From NCBI GenBank assembly GCA_965153355.1, contig OZ231127.1, forward strand, positions 71,486,001 through 71,550,000: DNA of 64,000 nucleotides, read 5' to 3'. This document shows, piece by piece, positions 14,096-25,519 of this stretch (within the stretch, counting starts at the first letter, position 1; every line of letters starts with the position of its first letter). Under the pieces are notes generated by a model. That model worked only from the letters and a program-made list of their open reading frames with translations, was not told the origin of the DNA and made no database searches. The translations under genes were made by a program, and so were the position numbers. This DNA comes from Flaccisagitta enflata. Its lineage: Eukaryota > Chaetognatha > Sagittoidea > Aphragmophora.

Positions 14096-15105
14096 AAACA
14101 GCAGACAGAATCGGGGGTCAACAGACGGAATCATAAGTTAACAGAAAGAATCAGGAGTTAACAGAAGGAATCAGGAGTTAACAGACAGTCAGGAGTCAAC
14201 AGACAAAATCGCGAGGCAGACGGAATTGTGAATCATCAGACGGAATCGCGAGTCTACGGACGGAATCGCGAGTCTACGGACGGAATCGCGAGTCTATGAA
14301 CGGAATCGCAAGTCCACGGACGGAATCGCGAGTCTACGGACGGAATCGCGAGTCTACGGACGGAATCGCGAGTCTACGGACGGAATCGCGAGTCTACGGA
14401 CGGAATCGCGAGTCTACAGACGGAATCGCGAGTCTACAGACAGAATCGCAAGTCTACAGACGGAATCGCGAGTCTACAGACAGAATCGCGAGTCTACAGA
14501 CGGAATCGCGAGTCTACAGACAGAATGGCGAGTCTACAGACAGAATGGCGAGTCTACAGACGGAATGGCGAGTCTACAGACGGAATGGCGAGTCTACAGA
14601 CGGAATTGTGAGTCTACAGACGGAATCGCGAGTCTACAGACGGAATCGCGAGTCTACAGACGGAATCGCGAGTCTACAGACGGAATCGCGAGTCTACAGA
14701 CAGAATCGCGAGTCTACAGACGGAATCGCGAGTCTACAGACAGAATCGCGAGTCTACAGACGGAATTGCGAGTCTACAGACGGAATCGCGAGTCTACAGA
14801 CGGAATCGCGAGTCTACAGACGGAATCGCGAGTCTACAGACGGAATCGCGAGTCTACAGACGGAATCGCGAGTCTACAGACGGAATCGCGAGTCTACAGA
14901 CGGAATCGCGAGTCTACAGACGGAATCGCGAGTCTACAGACGGAATCGCGAGTCTACAGACGGAATCGCGAGTCTACAGACGGAATCGCGAGTCTACAGA
15001 CGGAATCGCGAGTCTACAGACGGAATCGCGAGTCTACAGACAAAATCGCGAGTCTACAGACAAAATCGCGAGTCTACAGACGGAATCGCGAGTCTATGAC
15101 GGAAT
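14096..15105. repeat. 20-bp satellite array, about 44 regular units plus degenerate left edge
   Basis: The unit CGGAATCGCGAGTCTACAGA is repeated in exact 20-bp register from about 14221 to 15100, preceded by degenerate 20-21 bp relatives (CAGAAGGAATCAGGAGTTAA) from about 14096. The leftmost regular units end ACGGA, later ones ACAGA, and a GAATGGCG variant is clustered at 14521-14600, which indicates local unit amplification. Because 20 is not a multiple of 3 and the unit has no stop codon, the array is open for more than 260 codons with a 20-residue period. That frame is a consequence of the repeat. Confidence 0.95.
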
Positions 15106-15868
15106 CCCGAATTATGCACAGTTGATTATTTCATTCATGTGAAGTGAAGTAGCTTATGCGGTTAACCAAACAATGCGAAAGAAAACTACGGAAAATCGAG
15201 CAGATAGAGTCTTCTTAATATTATTCGTGAGGCCGCGTGGGGCTGATCTCAAGTTTCGGAAAGGTCTCATTTGAAAGAAAAAACAAAACTGCATGTATTG
15301 AGCCCATATGCATCAAAGTTCATATTCGCATATCGCCGTAACAAGTCAGGAAAGCAAGAAAAGAGGAAAAACAATATCTTGTTCTCATAGTTGGCTTTCA
15401 AAACTTACACCAATCGATAGCTCGTGTCGTCAGCATTCAGAATCATACTTTCCTTGGTTCATATAAACATTTTAACCGTTTTTGGAGCTTTGCAAGGGAA
15501 GATCCAAAATGGTTCCATTCCGTTTTTCTGCTCTCTAGCGACATTTTTGCGCCTCGAAGAATTAGGGCGTTTACCTAAATGTGAGAAAAAACACCACTCT
15601 AAAATCAAGCAACCATGTACCCATTCTAGACTACAACCAAGCAGCGAGGCCCGAAGCAAACAAGCGACCTCAAATTAACAATGGAACCACTAAGCTATCT
15701 GAAGCCGACCGGCCGAGCGCGTTCTGCTCTATCAACATTTCGCTATTAAAACCAGGCGTCTCGGCTCTCACTCTAATGATTTTATCCAGACTGTATTTTC
15801 CCCCTCCTGGCTACCACGCGTTGTAAACGTTAACTCGTTCTGTCTCAGACTTTCTATCCGCTTGTTTA
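15106..15868. other. Non-coding stretch without recognisable gene
   Basis: Mixed-composition sequence. An 84-codon frame at 15424-15678 shows no domain. Nothing is supportable as a gene. Confidence 0.5.
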
Positions 15869-15869
15869 T

Positions 15870-15929
<60 letters not shown>

Positions 15930-15931
15930 TT

Positions 15932-15970
<39 letters not shown>

Positions 15971-16116
15971 AACAACACCAACAACAACAAAAACAAAACA
16001 AAAACAAAAACACAACAACAAAAACAAAAACAACAACAAAAAAGACAACAACCACAACAACCGCCATCACCGCAACAACAACAAAAAAAAACAACGATGA
16101 AAAACAACAACAACAA

Positions 16117-16194
<78 letters not shown>

Positions 16195-16382
16195 AAACAA
16201 CAAAAACAACAACAACAACAACAACAACGAGCCAAACATAACTGAAAACGACATTATTGCCTCGGATTTAAACGACTTACAGCGGAGGCCTAGAACCATG
16301 TTAAATCCAAAACAACAATTTATGAAGTCATGAGATTTACCTGTTAAGCCAACGCTGCAACAACAACAACAATAGCACAAGC

Positions 16383-16441
<59 letters not shown>

Positions 16442-16667
16442 AAACAGGATGATAAGGATAGGAGAGAGAGGAAGAACAAGTAAAAGGAGAGGAAAAGCAA
16501 TTGAGGTTCTTTGCCATGGTGGCAAAATAAAAAGAAAAAAAATGAAGAGAATGTACAGTACAATGGGAGCAATGACGACCTAGACTGGAAGATAGATTAT
16601 AGGTATCCTAATTTCATTTGTATCATAAAATATTTGAGATCTAGGTTAATTAAAGGTTGCTCTATTG

Positions 16668-16702
<35 letters not shown>
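15869..16702. repeat. Compound (CT)n-(CAA)n microsatellite region
   Basis: A CT run (to about 15926) passes directly into CAA repeats with AAAAC/CACAAC interruptions (15930-16240). A second CAA run lies at 16358-16443 and a short third at 16670-16702, separated by short unique segments. Confidence 0.95.
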
Positions 16703-17012
16703 ACCATTTGTATCCATAACAAGCACTTTGCCAATGATGAGAATCATGAGATTGACGCTCAGTGCCACCGTTACAACGACACAACCTCAATTTCTCTTCG
16801 ACCAGCTCCTTGCCCTTGCTGTCTCGACTCTGTCTCCTCTCTTTCTCTATCTCTCCTTGTGTCCATCTGTCTTTGTAGATATCATTGTCTACATTATACC
16901 TATATTTTTTTTCTTTTTTCATTCAGTCATTTCATCATTAATAGTGATTAGTTATCCTTATCGTTTCGTCATCGTGTGGAAGTCTGTATGTCCTGTCTGT
17001 CCAATAGTCGTT

Positions 17013-17570
<558 letters not shown>

Positions 17571-17814
17571 AGAAGAAGAGGCAGATGAAGGAGGAGAGGA
17601 TATGAATGAAGCATGGAAATGCATTGGGGCCTCGTAACGAGAGTTTTGGTCATGGCATTCATCATCGAGCAGCAAAACAATGAATTCATGAATTCCCCCG
17701 TATCTAATGGAGAATATTCGAACCCCCCAAATGTACTAGCTGCCCCCTCTTCCTTTCTAAATCTCCCCACTGAACTTATTCCTACCCCCCCCCCCTCATA
17801 TGATACCCCCCCCT

Positions 17815-17847
17815 TTTTGGGCAGCGGCCCCGAAGGGGCCGATGACC
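17815..17847. repeat. GGCCCC-GGGGCC hairpin motif at the gap edge
   Basis: GGGCAGCGGCCCCGAAGGGG, followed by CCGATGACC, ends at the N gap. The same 20-mer starts the foldback element at 40167 and its complement ends it at 40833, so this is probably a truncated member of that family. Confidence 0.6.
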
Positions 17848-17857
17848 NNNNNNNNNN
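17848..17857. other. Assembly gap (10 N)
   Basis: Ten N bases. The right side begins in the middle of a sequence block found intact at 22691, so contiguity across the gap should not be assumed. Confidence 0.99.
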
Positions 17858-18600
17858 TTTGGGCAGAAGCAGTGAGGCCAAAGTACACAAAACCCCAAAA
17901 AAAGTAACGTGTGACAGACGGATCAACGGATTTACCGACGGACGGACGGATGTCGGACGGACGGATGTACGGATGGACCAACAGACCGACTGACAAAGCC
18001 GGGTGTAGAGTCGCATAGCATACGACTAAAAAGTATTTAAAATGATTGTGGTACAATGAACACAGTATTCCAAAAAGAAAAAACGAACCAATGGACGGAC
18101 CAACGGATGGACCAACGGATGGACAAACCAATTGACAAAGTCGCGTAGCATGTGACTGAAAAAGTATTAAAAATGTTCGCGGTAGAATAAACACAGTAAT
18201 CCAAGAAGATGAAACGAACCAATGGACGGACCAACGGATGAACCAACGGACGGACCGACCAACAGACCGACCGACAAAGCCGGGTGTTGAGTCGCGTAGC
18301 ATACGACTAAAAAGTATTTAAAATGATTGTGGTACAATGAACACAGTAATCCAAGAACATAAAATGGATTTATGGATGAACCAACAGACGGACGGACAGA
18401 CCGACGGACAGACAGACAGACAAAGCCGGCTGTAGAGTCGCGTAGTATGCGACTAAAAAATTATTAAAAATGTTCGCGGTAGAATAAACACAGAAATCCA
18501 AGAAGATAAAATTGATTTATAGATGGACCAACAGATGGACGGACCGACGGACCAACAAACAAAGCCGGCTGTAGAGTCCCGTAGCATGGGACTAAAAAGT
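17858..18600 (+). repeat. Tandem hairpin-family units (five, 130-151 bp apart)
   Basis: Units comprise AAGTATT-AAAATG-T-GCGGTA, AATAAACACAGTAATCCAAG, a GGACC(A)ACGGA tract, AAAGCCGGGTGTAGA, then a hairpin and TAAAAA. Hairpins lie at 18010-18026, 18140-18156, 18291-18307, 18437-18453 and 18576-18592. The last reads GTCCCGTAGCATGGGAC where the others read GTCGCG...TGCGAC or close variants. The G-to-C change on one side is matched by C-to-G on the other. Confidence 0.8.
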
Positions 18601-19040
18601 GTTAAAAATGATCGCGGTAGAATGAACGCAGTAATCCAAGAAGATTAAGGGTAATGATTGATGGTAGAGCAATGATGTAATGCCTAGAAATCATCATACA
18701 CAAACGGTATTGCAATGAAATGCGTGTAATCCAAGAAAAAAATTGATGAACGATGAAAATCAAAAATCTGAGTTATGGTTTTCGCGTCTTACCTTCCCCT
18801 TCCCCTGCTCCTACTCAAATTCACTTCCTCCTCCTCTACATCTATCACCTTACTCATCCTTGCTCATCCTTACCCTAATCAACATCACATATCCTCTTCC
18901 CATCGTCAACCCTTCCTGGTCATCCAGTGAAAACTGTTATGGGAAGAAAAAAGAAAAAAGAACGAAGAACAGCTCATAAACAAAAGTCGCATTTCACACT
19001 AGAAAGCAAATTTTTGTCATCCTTATGATATAAGAAACAA

Positions 19041-19217
19041 GTAACATGGGGTTACAATATTGTTGCGGATGGGTGGGCAAAGGCATATCACCCTTATTCA
19101 TACCCATACACATCTCACATGCACATTTTTACACTCTCCAACTCATTCTTGATGAACCAACGGACCAACGGACGGACCGACAAAGCCTCTTATAGAGTTG
19201 CGGGTCCACAACTAAAA
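19041..19217 (+). repeat. Covarying-hairpin dispersed repeat, GTTGCG type
   Basis: The 5' block GGGGTTACAATATTGTTGCGGATGGG (shown in part) carries the arm GTTGCGGAT (19062-19070). The 3' end GTTGCGGGTCCACAAC (19197-19212) is followed by TAAAAAAC. The pairing between the two ends has two mismatches of wobble type. A second copy lies in duplication B at about 23860-24035. Confidence 0.7.
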
Positions 19218-19243
19218 AACAAAACAAAACCGGAAGATTGTTC

Positions 19244-19300
<57 letters not shown>

Positions 19301-19619
19301 CACGCATGCACTTGAACATCATAAAAAAATCTCACACCTATGCCTCATATTCCCACAGACAAAACTCGATGCAAAGAATCCTGAAAATCATCAACTTCCG
19401 TTTTCTCTTTCTTTCTCTCTCTCTCTCTCTCTCTCTCACACACTCGCGTTTTGAGTGTCATGAAAAAAGAATATCACATCTATGCACAAGAAAACTAGAG
19501 ACTCCCACAGATCTCAATCCTTTTTATCACTAACTTCCGTTCTTTCTCTCTCTCTTTCTTTCTCTTTCTTTCTTTCTCTTTTTCTTTGCACAAAAACATT
19601 CAAGAACTCAAAACTTCAG

Positions 19620-19677
<58 letters not shown>

Positions 19678-19738
19678 ATGTAAAAAAATATAAGCAAAGA
19701 CAATTTTCTGTTCTCTCCGTCTCTCTTACTGTAAAACG

Positions 19739-19797
19739 CAGTGGGAATACCCAGGCAATGGAATGTACCATTGCATTGCCTGGGCATTCCTTCACTG
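19739..19797. repeat. 59-bp inverted repeat (hairpin)
   Basis: CAGTGGGAATACCCAGGCAATG (19739-19760, 22 bases) faces its near-perfect complement at 19774-19797, with a 13-base loop. It is repeated at 24528-24586 in duplication B. It lies about 230 bp downstream of the stop codon of the minus-strand 524-codon frame. It may be a terminal or regulatory structure, but I cannot assign it. Confidence 0.7.
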
Positions 19798-20023
19798 CTA
19801 ACAATTAAGCAACAATTAGGCAACAATTAGCCAACATTACACAATTAGGTCACGCAGGTCACAGGAATAAGGTCACAATAAATTGGTCATAGGTGATTAG
19901 CTGGGTCATTAGGGGCAATTAACAGATTCATTAAGGGCAATTACCAGGGTCATTAAGGGCAATTAGCAGAGTCATTAACTAGGTCATTAACTAATTGATT
20001 AATGACCTAGTTAGGTCACGGGG

Positions 20024-21598
20024 TCATTTGGGCTCGGATGGGAATCCTGAGCCACGTTCCTGCTGATCAGCAATCTGCTCAATAAGACGCGACATCGTTG
20101 GGCCCATGACTTCATGCACATCATCATCGCGTAAAACAGTGCGAGATTTGGTAGTGTAGAGAAAGCTTGGAGTATCGACAACAGCGCCATTTTTGATGAC
20201 AAGAAACGTTACTTTGGCGCCAATATGGACCTTCATTCCTCGTGGATAATGAGCCCGTCTTTCCCTTTCCAAAAATGGTGTCAGCTGAGAATGAAAATTT
20301 TCCACTTCCCTTTCATAATTTGATGTGCCATTGATAGGCTTGGCTTTGAAGCTTTTGGCTGACTGCTTTTTGAAAATTTTTGGTGGAGAGCTGTCATATT
20401 CGAACAAGTAAGTGTCCAATTGACGTCTTGACCGCTCATTGTTTTGAGAATCGTCATGTTGATCTCCGCCATCTTCCTCGTCACTCTCTTCTCCATCCGT
20501 GTCCACCATTCTTGGCGGTCTGTCGGAAGGGTTAGACGGTCCTGGAATGGCCTCATTGGATGGTGTAGCGTCATTTGAGGGAGGAATCCAATGTGAAGGT
20601 CCTGGGGGTACATTCATCCAATCATCGTCATCAGTCGAAGGTTGAGGCTGTGGTTGAGGCGGTTGCTGCGGCAGTAGCGATGGCTGCAGCTGTGGAGGGG
20701 TAAAAGTAGGTGCTTGTTGAGGGGTTGAAGTAGATGGCTGTGGGGGAGTAGAAGTAGGCGGTTGTTGAGAGGTTGAAGTAGATGGCTGCAAAGGGGTTGA
20801 GGCGGGCAGTTGTGGAGGAGTTGAGGTAGACGGCACCGAAGGTTGAGCAGAGTTGATCATAGATCTGGTGGTAACGGCTCCACCCACTTGATGAGTAAAA
20901 TCAAAGGCAGGAGTAAATGGAGCAGTTTCTGGATACTGGATGTCCTCTTCATTGCTATCTCCTACATCATAATCTACCAATCTAGGGACTTCATCTGGCA
21001 ATGCAGAGGTTCCAGGGTGAGAAACTCTTTGGATTGAAGCATCTTCTTCAACATGTTGATCAGTAGACTGCGGGGTTTCATTACTTGATGGCTGAGAAGA
21101 TAATGAATGGCTTAGAGGCTGATTCAAAGAAGGTTGATCTTCTTGAGTTGCTTGATCTTCTTGAGTTGCTTGATCTTCTTGATCCGGCTGATAGGAGGAC
21201 TGAGGTGAGCTTGAAGGAAGGGAAGATGTCCAGGGGCGCCAAGGACTTGGTGATTGGTTCAAGGATGGAAATAACCAGGGACGCCAAGGACTTGGAGGTT
21301 GATTCAAGGAAGGAGAAGCATTTGAAGTAGAAGCAAAAACTTGTTGGCGAGAGGTTTGTGGCGTTTCATGGCTTGAAGGTTGGGAAGGTTGAGGAGGTTG
21401 AGGAGTTACCCAGGGACGCCAAAGGCTTGGATGTTGATATGGAGTAGGAGAAATGAGCGCAGAAGAAGTGTTGACTGGAGGCTGAACCAAACCTTCTTCG
21501 TCTAAAGAGTCTTCCAAAATATTAGGATCTTCCTCTGAGTAGCAAATATTTTTGGGATTTTTTTGATCCCCAAAGTTGTTATCTCCAGGACGCTTCAT
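20024..21598 (-). CDS. Uncharacterised 524-residue protein, Pro/Gln/Ser-rich with ordered C-terminus
   Basis: This is an intronless frame of 524 codons that does not depend on a simple repeat. I do not recognise its family. Residues 1-40 are acidic. Residues 40-180 are Pro/Gln/Ser-rich and hold three WRPW tetrapeptides (60-63, 105-108, 120-123) in repeated SLNQ-SPSPWRPW units, followed by a DQATQE repeat (140-155). Residues 255-320 are STP/Q-rich. Acidic stretches lie at 323-327 and 365-380. Residues 425-520 look like a folded domain rich in charged and aliphatic residues, ending ERGSGF. No signal peptide or membrane segment is seen. The stop codon lies inside the sequence shared with the 22.7-24.8 kb duplicate, which lacks the rest of the frame. 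It could be an ORF of a large mobile element or a lineage-specific gene. The start is the first Met of the open frame. Confidence 0.5.
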   Translation of the reverse strand: MKRPGDNNFGDQKNPKNICYSEEDPNILEDSLDEEGLVQPPVNTSSALISPTPYQHPSLWRPWVTPQPPQPSQPSSHETPQTSRQQVFASTSNASPSLNQPPSPWRPWLFPSLNQSPSPWRPWTSSLPSSSPQSSYQPDQEDQATQEDQATQEDQPSLNQPLSHSLSSQPSSNETPQSTDQHVEEDASIQRVSHPGTSALPDEVPRLVDYDVGDSNEEDIQYPETAPFTPAFDFTHQVGGAVTTRSMINSAQPSVPSTSTPPQLPASTPLQPSTSTSQQPPTSTPPQPSTSTPQQAPTFTPPQLQPSLLPQQPPQPQPQPSTDDDDWMNVPPGPSHWIPPSNDATPSNEAIPGPSNPSDRPPRMVDTDGEESDEEDGGDQHDDSQNNERSRRQLDTYLFEYDSSPPKIFKKQSAKSFKAKPINGTSNYEREVENFHSQLTPFLERERRAHYPRGMKVHIGAKVTFLVIKNGAVVDTPSFLYTTKSRTVLRDDDVHEVMGPTMSRLIEQIADQQERGSGFPSEPK

Positions 21599-22009
21599 CT
21601 TGAATGGTAGATTTTACATGAAGAATGATTTTATATCAACCCCCATGAAGAGCAGCCAACATTTGAACGTCAAGTAAACCAATGGCATAGCTTGTTTTGA
21701 GCGGTACTTTTTGAAAACGCCCTCAAATACCAATTTATTGGATTAAAGCGCACTTTCAATGACTTTTTCATAAGAATATGAAATAGTAAACTTCTGTAAA
21801 CAATAGAAATGAAAAATTGATAAAATAGATAAGCAGTATATTGCAAATCAACAATCGGAGTTACATGTATGCCACTTAAAACCGTATGGACCTAAAGATG
21901 AATTAGGTATTGAACGGTGCAAGCGAACGAACAGAGCAAGTGACCCATAGTGAATAATGTAAACAAACAAATGGAAAGCTGTGAAAAACCAGGGAGGTAA
22001 AAAATAAGG
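21599..22009. other. Non-coding stretch upstream of the 524-codon frame
   Basis: AT-rich sequence that should hold the 5' flank of the minus-strand frame. I see no convincing promoter motif. Confidence 0.4.
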
Positions 22010-22690
22010 CTGGATACATGGCTACCCCAATCTCATGCGGGTGGGTAGGGGCCATATTTGAGGTCAGTTGATCATTTGAGCAGGAGCAGTAAGGTCAAAA
22101 ACATCAAAAAGGCAAAAAAAAGTAAAATGTGACGGATGGACGGATGGACGGACAGACCGACGGACAAACCGACAAAGCATACCATGTAACTAAAAAAGTA
22201 TTGGAAATGATCGCGGTAGAATAAACACAGTGATCAAAAAAAAAAAAAAATCAAAACCAACGGATGGACCAACGGACAGACCGACGGACAGAGAGATAAG
22301 GCAAAGTGTAGAGTCGCATAACAAGCGACTAAAAAAGTATTGAAATTATTGGGGTAGAGTAAATACAGTAATCCAAGAAAAATAACACGGATGTACGGGC
22401 AGACCAATGGACAGACCAACATATGGACAAACAAAGCTGAGTGTAGAGTCGCATAGCATGTGACAAAAAATTATTTGAAATGATCACGGTAGAATAAACA
22501 CAGTCATCCAAAAAAAAATAAAACAAACCAATGGACACACCAATGGATGGACCAATGGATGGACGGACCAACAGACAAACAGACAAAGCCAGGAGTAGAG
22601 TCGCGTAGCATGCAACTAAATAAGGCTGGATACACGGCTACCCCAGTTGCGTACAGGTGGGCAGGGGCCATATTTGAGGTCAGTTGATCA
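22010..22690 (+). repeat. Cluster of hairpin-family units, partly decayed
   Basis: It begins with the 5' block GGCTGGATACATGGCTACCC and GGGTGGGTAGGGGCCATATT. Several units of the AATAAACACAGT type follow. Hairpins at 22313-22329 (GTCGCATAACAAGCGAC), 22448-22464 and 22600-22616 retain most pairing. The 5' block recurs at about 22621-22690 and runs into duplication B. Confidence 0.75.
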
Positions 22691-24081
22691 TTTGGGCAGA
22701 AGCAGTGAGGCCAAAGTACACAAAAACCCAAAAAAAGTAACGTGTGACAGACGGATCAACGGATTTACCGACGGACGGACGGATGTACGGATGGACCAAC
22801 AGACCGACTGACAAAGCCGGGTGTAGAGTCGCATAGCATACGACTAAAAAGTATTTAAAATGATTGTGGTACAATGAACACAGTATTCCAAAAAGAAAAA
22901 ACGAACCAATGGACGGACCAACGGATGGACCAACGGATGGACAAACCAATGGACAAAGTCGCGTAGCATGTGACTGAAAAAGTATTAAAAATGTTCGCGG
23001 TAGAATAAACACAGTAATCCAAGAAGATGAAACGAACCAATGGACGGACCAACGGATGAACCAACGGACGGACCGACCAACAGACCGACCGACAAAGCCG
23101 GGTGTTGAGTCGCGTAGCATACGACTAAAAAGTATTTAAAATGATTGTGGTACAATGAACACAGTAATCCAAGAACATAAAATGGATTTATGGATGAACC
23201 AACAGACGGACGGACAGACCGACGGACAGACAGACAGACAAAGCCGGCTGTAGAGTCGCGTAGTATGCGACTAAAAAATTATTAAAAATGTTCGCGGTAG
23301 AATAAACACAGAAATCCAAGAAGATAAAATTGATTTATAGATGGACCAACAGATGGACGGACCGACGGACCAACAAACAAAGCCGGCTGTAGAGTCCCGT
23401 AGCATGGGACTAAAAAGTGTTAAAAATGATCGCGGTAGAATGAACGCAGTAATCCAAGAAGATTAAGGGTAATGATTGATGGTAGAGCAATGATGTAATG
23501 CCTAGAAATCATCATACACAAACGGTATTGCAATGAAATGCGTGTAATCCAAGAAAAAAATTGATGAACGATGAAAATCAAAAATCTGAGTTATGGTTTT
23601 CGCGTCTTACCTTCCCCTTCCCCTGCTCCTACTCAAATTCACTTCCTCCTCCTCTACATCTATCACCTTACTCATCCTTGCTCATCCTTACCCTAATCAA
23701 CATCACATATCCTCTTCCCATCGTCAACCCTTCCTGGTCATCCAGTGAAAACTGTTATGGGAAGAAAAAAGAAAAAAGAACGAAGAACAGCTCATAAACA
23801 AAAGTCGCATTTCACACTAGAAAGCAAATTTTTGTCATCCTTATGATATAAGAAACAAGTAACATGGGGTTACAATATTGTTGCGGATGGGTGGGCAAAG
23901 GCATATCACCCTTATTCATACCCATACACATCTCACATGCACATTTTTACACTCTCCAACTCATTCTTGATGAACCAACGGACCAACGGACGGACCGACA
24001 AAGCCTCTTATAGAGTTGCGGGTCCACAACTAAAAAACAAAACAAAACCGGAAGATTGTTCTTCCGTTCTCTCTCTCTCTT

Positions 24082-24124
<43 letters not shown>

Positions 24125-24200
24125 CACGCATGCACTTGAACATCATAAAAAAATCTCACACCTATGCCTCATATTCCCACAGACAAAACTCGATGCAAAG

Positions 24201-24242
<42 letters not shown>

Positions 24243-24330
24243 TTGCGTTTTGAGTGTCATGAAAAAAGAATATCACATCTATGCACAAGAAAACTAGAGA
24301 CTCCCACAGATCTCAATCCTTTTTATCACT

Positions 24331-24378
<48 letters not shown>

Positions 24379-24829
24379 TCATGAAAAAAAAGTCGCATCT
24401 ATGCACAAAAACTAGAAGCACCCTCAAATCTGATCTTTTTTTATCACCAACTTCCGTTCTTTCTCTCTCTCAACAAAACTATAAAAAGACAATTTTCTGT
24501 TCTCTCCGTCTCTCTTACTGTAAAACGCAGTGGGAATACCCAGGCAATGGAATGTACCATTGCATTGCCTGGGCATTCCTTCACTGCTAACAATTAAGCA
24601 ACAATTAGGCAACAATTAGCCAACATTACACAATTAGGTCACGCAGGTCACAGGAATAAGGTCACAATAAATTGGTCATAGGTGATTAGCTGGGTCATTA
24701 GGGGCAATTAACAGATTCATTAAGGGCAATTACCAGGGTCATTAAGGGCAATTAGCAGAGTCATTAACTAGGTCATTAACTAATTGATTAATGACCTAGT
24801 TAGGTCACGGGGTCATTTGGGCTCGGATG
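22691..24829. repeat. Segmental duplication, copy B (2139 bp)
   Basis: Counterpart of 17858-20040. It keeps the five tandem hairpin units, the GTTGCG-type copy (about 23860-24035) and the 59-bp inverted repeat (24528-24586). It differs in CT-tract length and has an extra segment at about 24337-24440 (GAATGTCATG-AAAAAAGTCGC). After 24829 the sequence becomes unrelated to the 524-codon frame found beyond copy A. Confidence 0.93.
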
Positions 24830-25078
24830 AACCATTTCCCATCTCTGTGTATCTGGCCTTGTTTTTTTAGAAAATAGTGGAATTCTTAGGAAGGTCAAAC
24901 GAACTGGTGAAAAATATAAGTAGGGAAGAAGAAGAGGATAAGGTAAGGTGGATGAGGAGAGATTTTTAGAAAGTGCAGAAAAAAAGTGAAGAAGAAGAGG
25001 ATGAGGTCTGGAAGATGAGGAGGATGAGGAGGAAAGATCGATTTTCCCTCAGATCTAATCCTGGGTCAGTACACTCAA

Positions 25079-25512
<434 letters not shown>

Positions 25513-25519
<7 letters not shown>

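Larger units (their letters stand above)
17858..20040. repeat. Segmental duplication, copy A (2183 bp)
   Basis: Nearly identical to 22691-24829. The left limit is the N gap. The right limit is GGGGTCATTTGGGCTCGGATG (ending 20040), after which the copies differ. Differences are concentrated in CT tracts (for example 19248-19296, 19411-19437, 19626-19676) plus rare substitutions (17948-17960, AATTGAC versus AATGGAC at 18131). It contains five tandem hairpin-family units, one further hairpin-family copy and a short inverted repeat. Confidence 0.93.

Noticed and set aside
14296-15099. Long open frame of 267 codons with a 20-residue period
   Set aside because: It arises because the 20-bp satellite unit has no stop codon in any register. 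A second frame is open in parallel, and there is no coding signature.
14096-15105. Possible CRISPR-like array
   Set aside because: Units are contiguous with no unique spacers, and the window is clearly from an animal genome.
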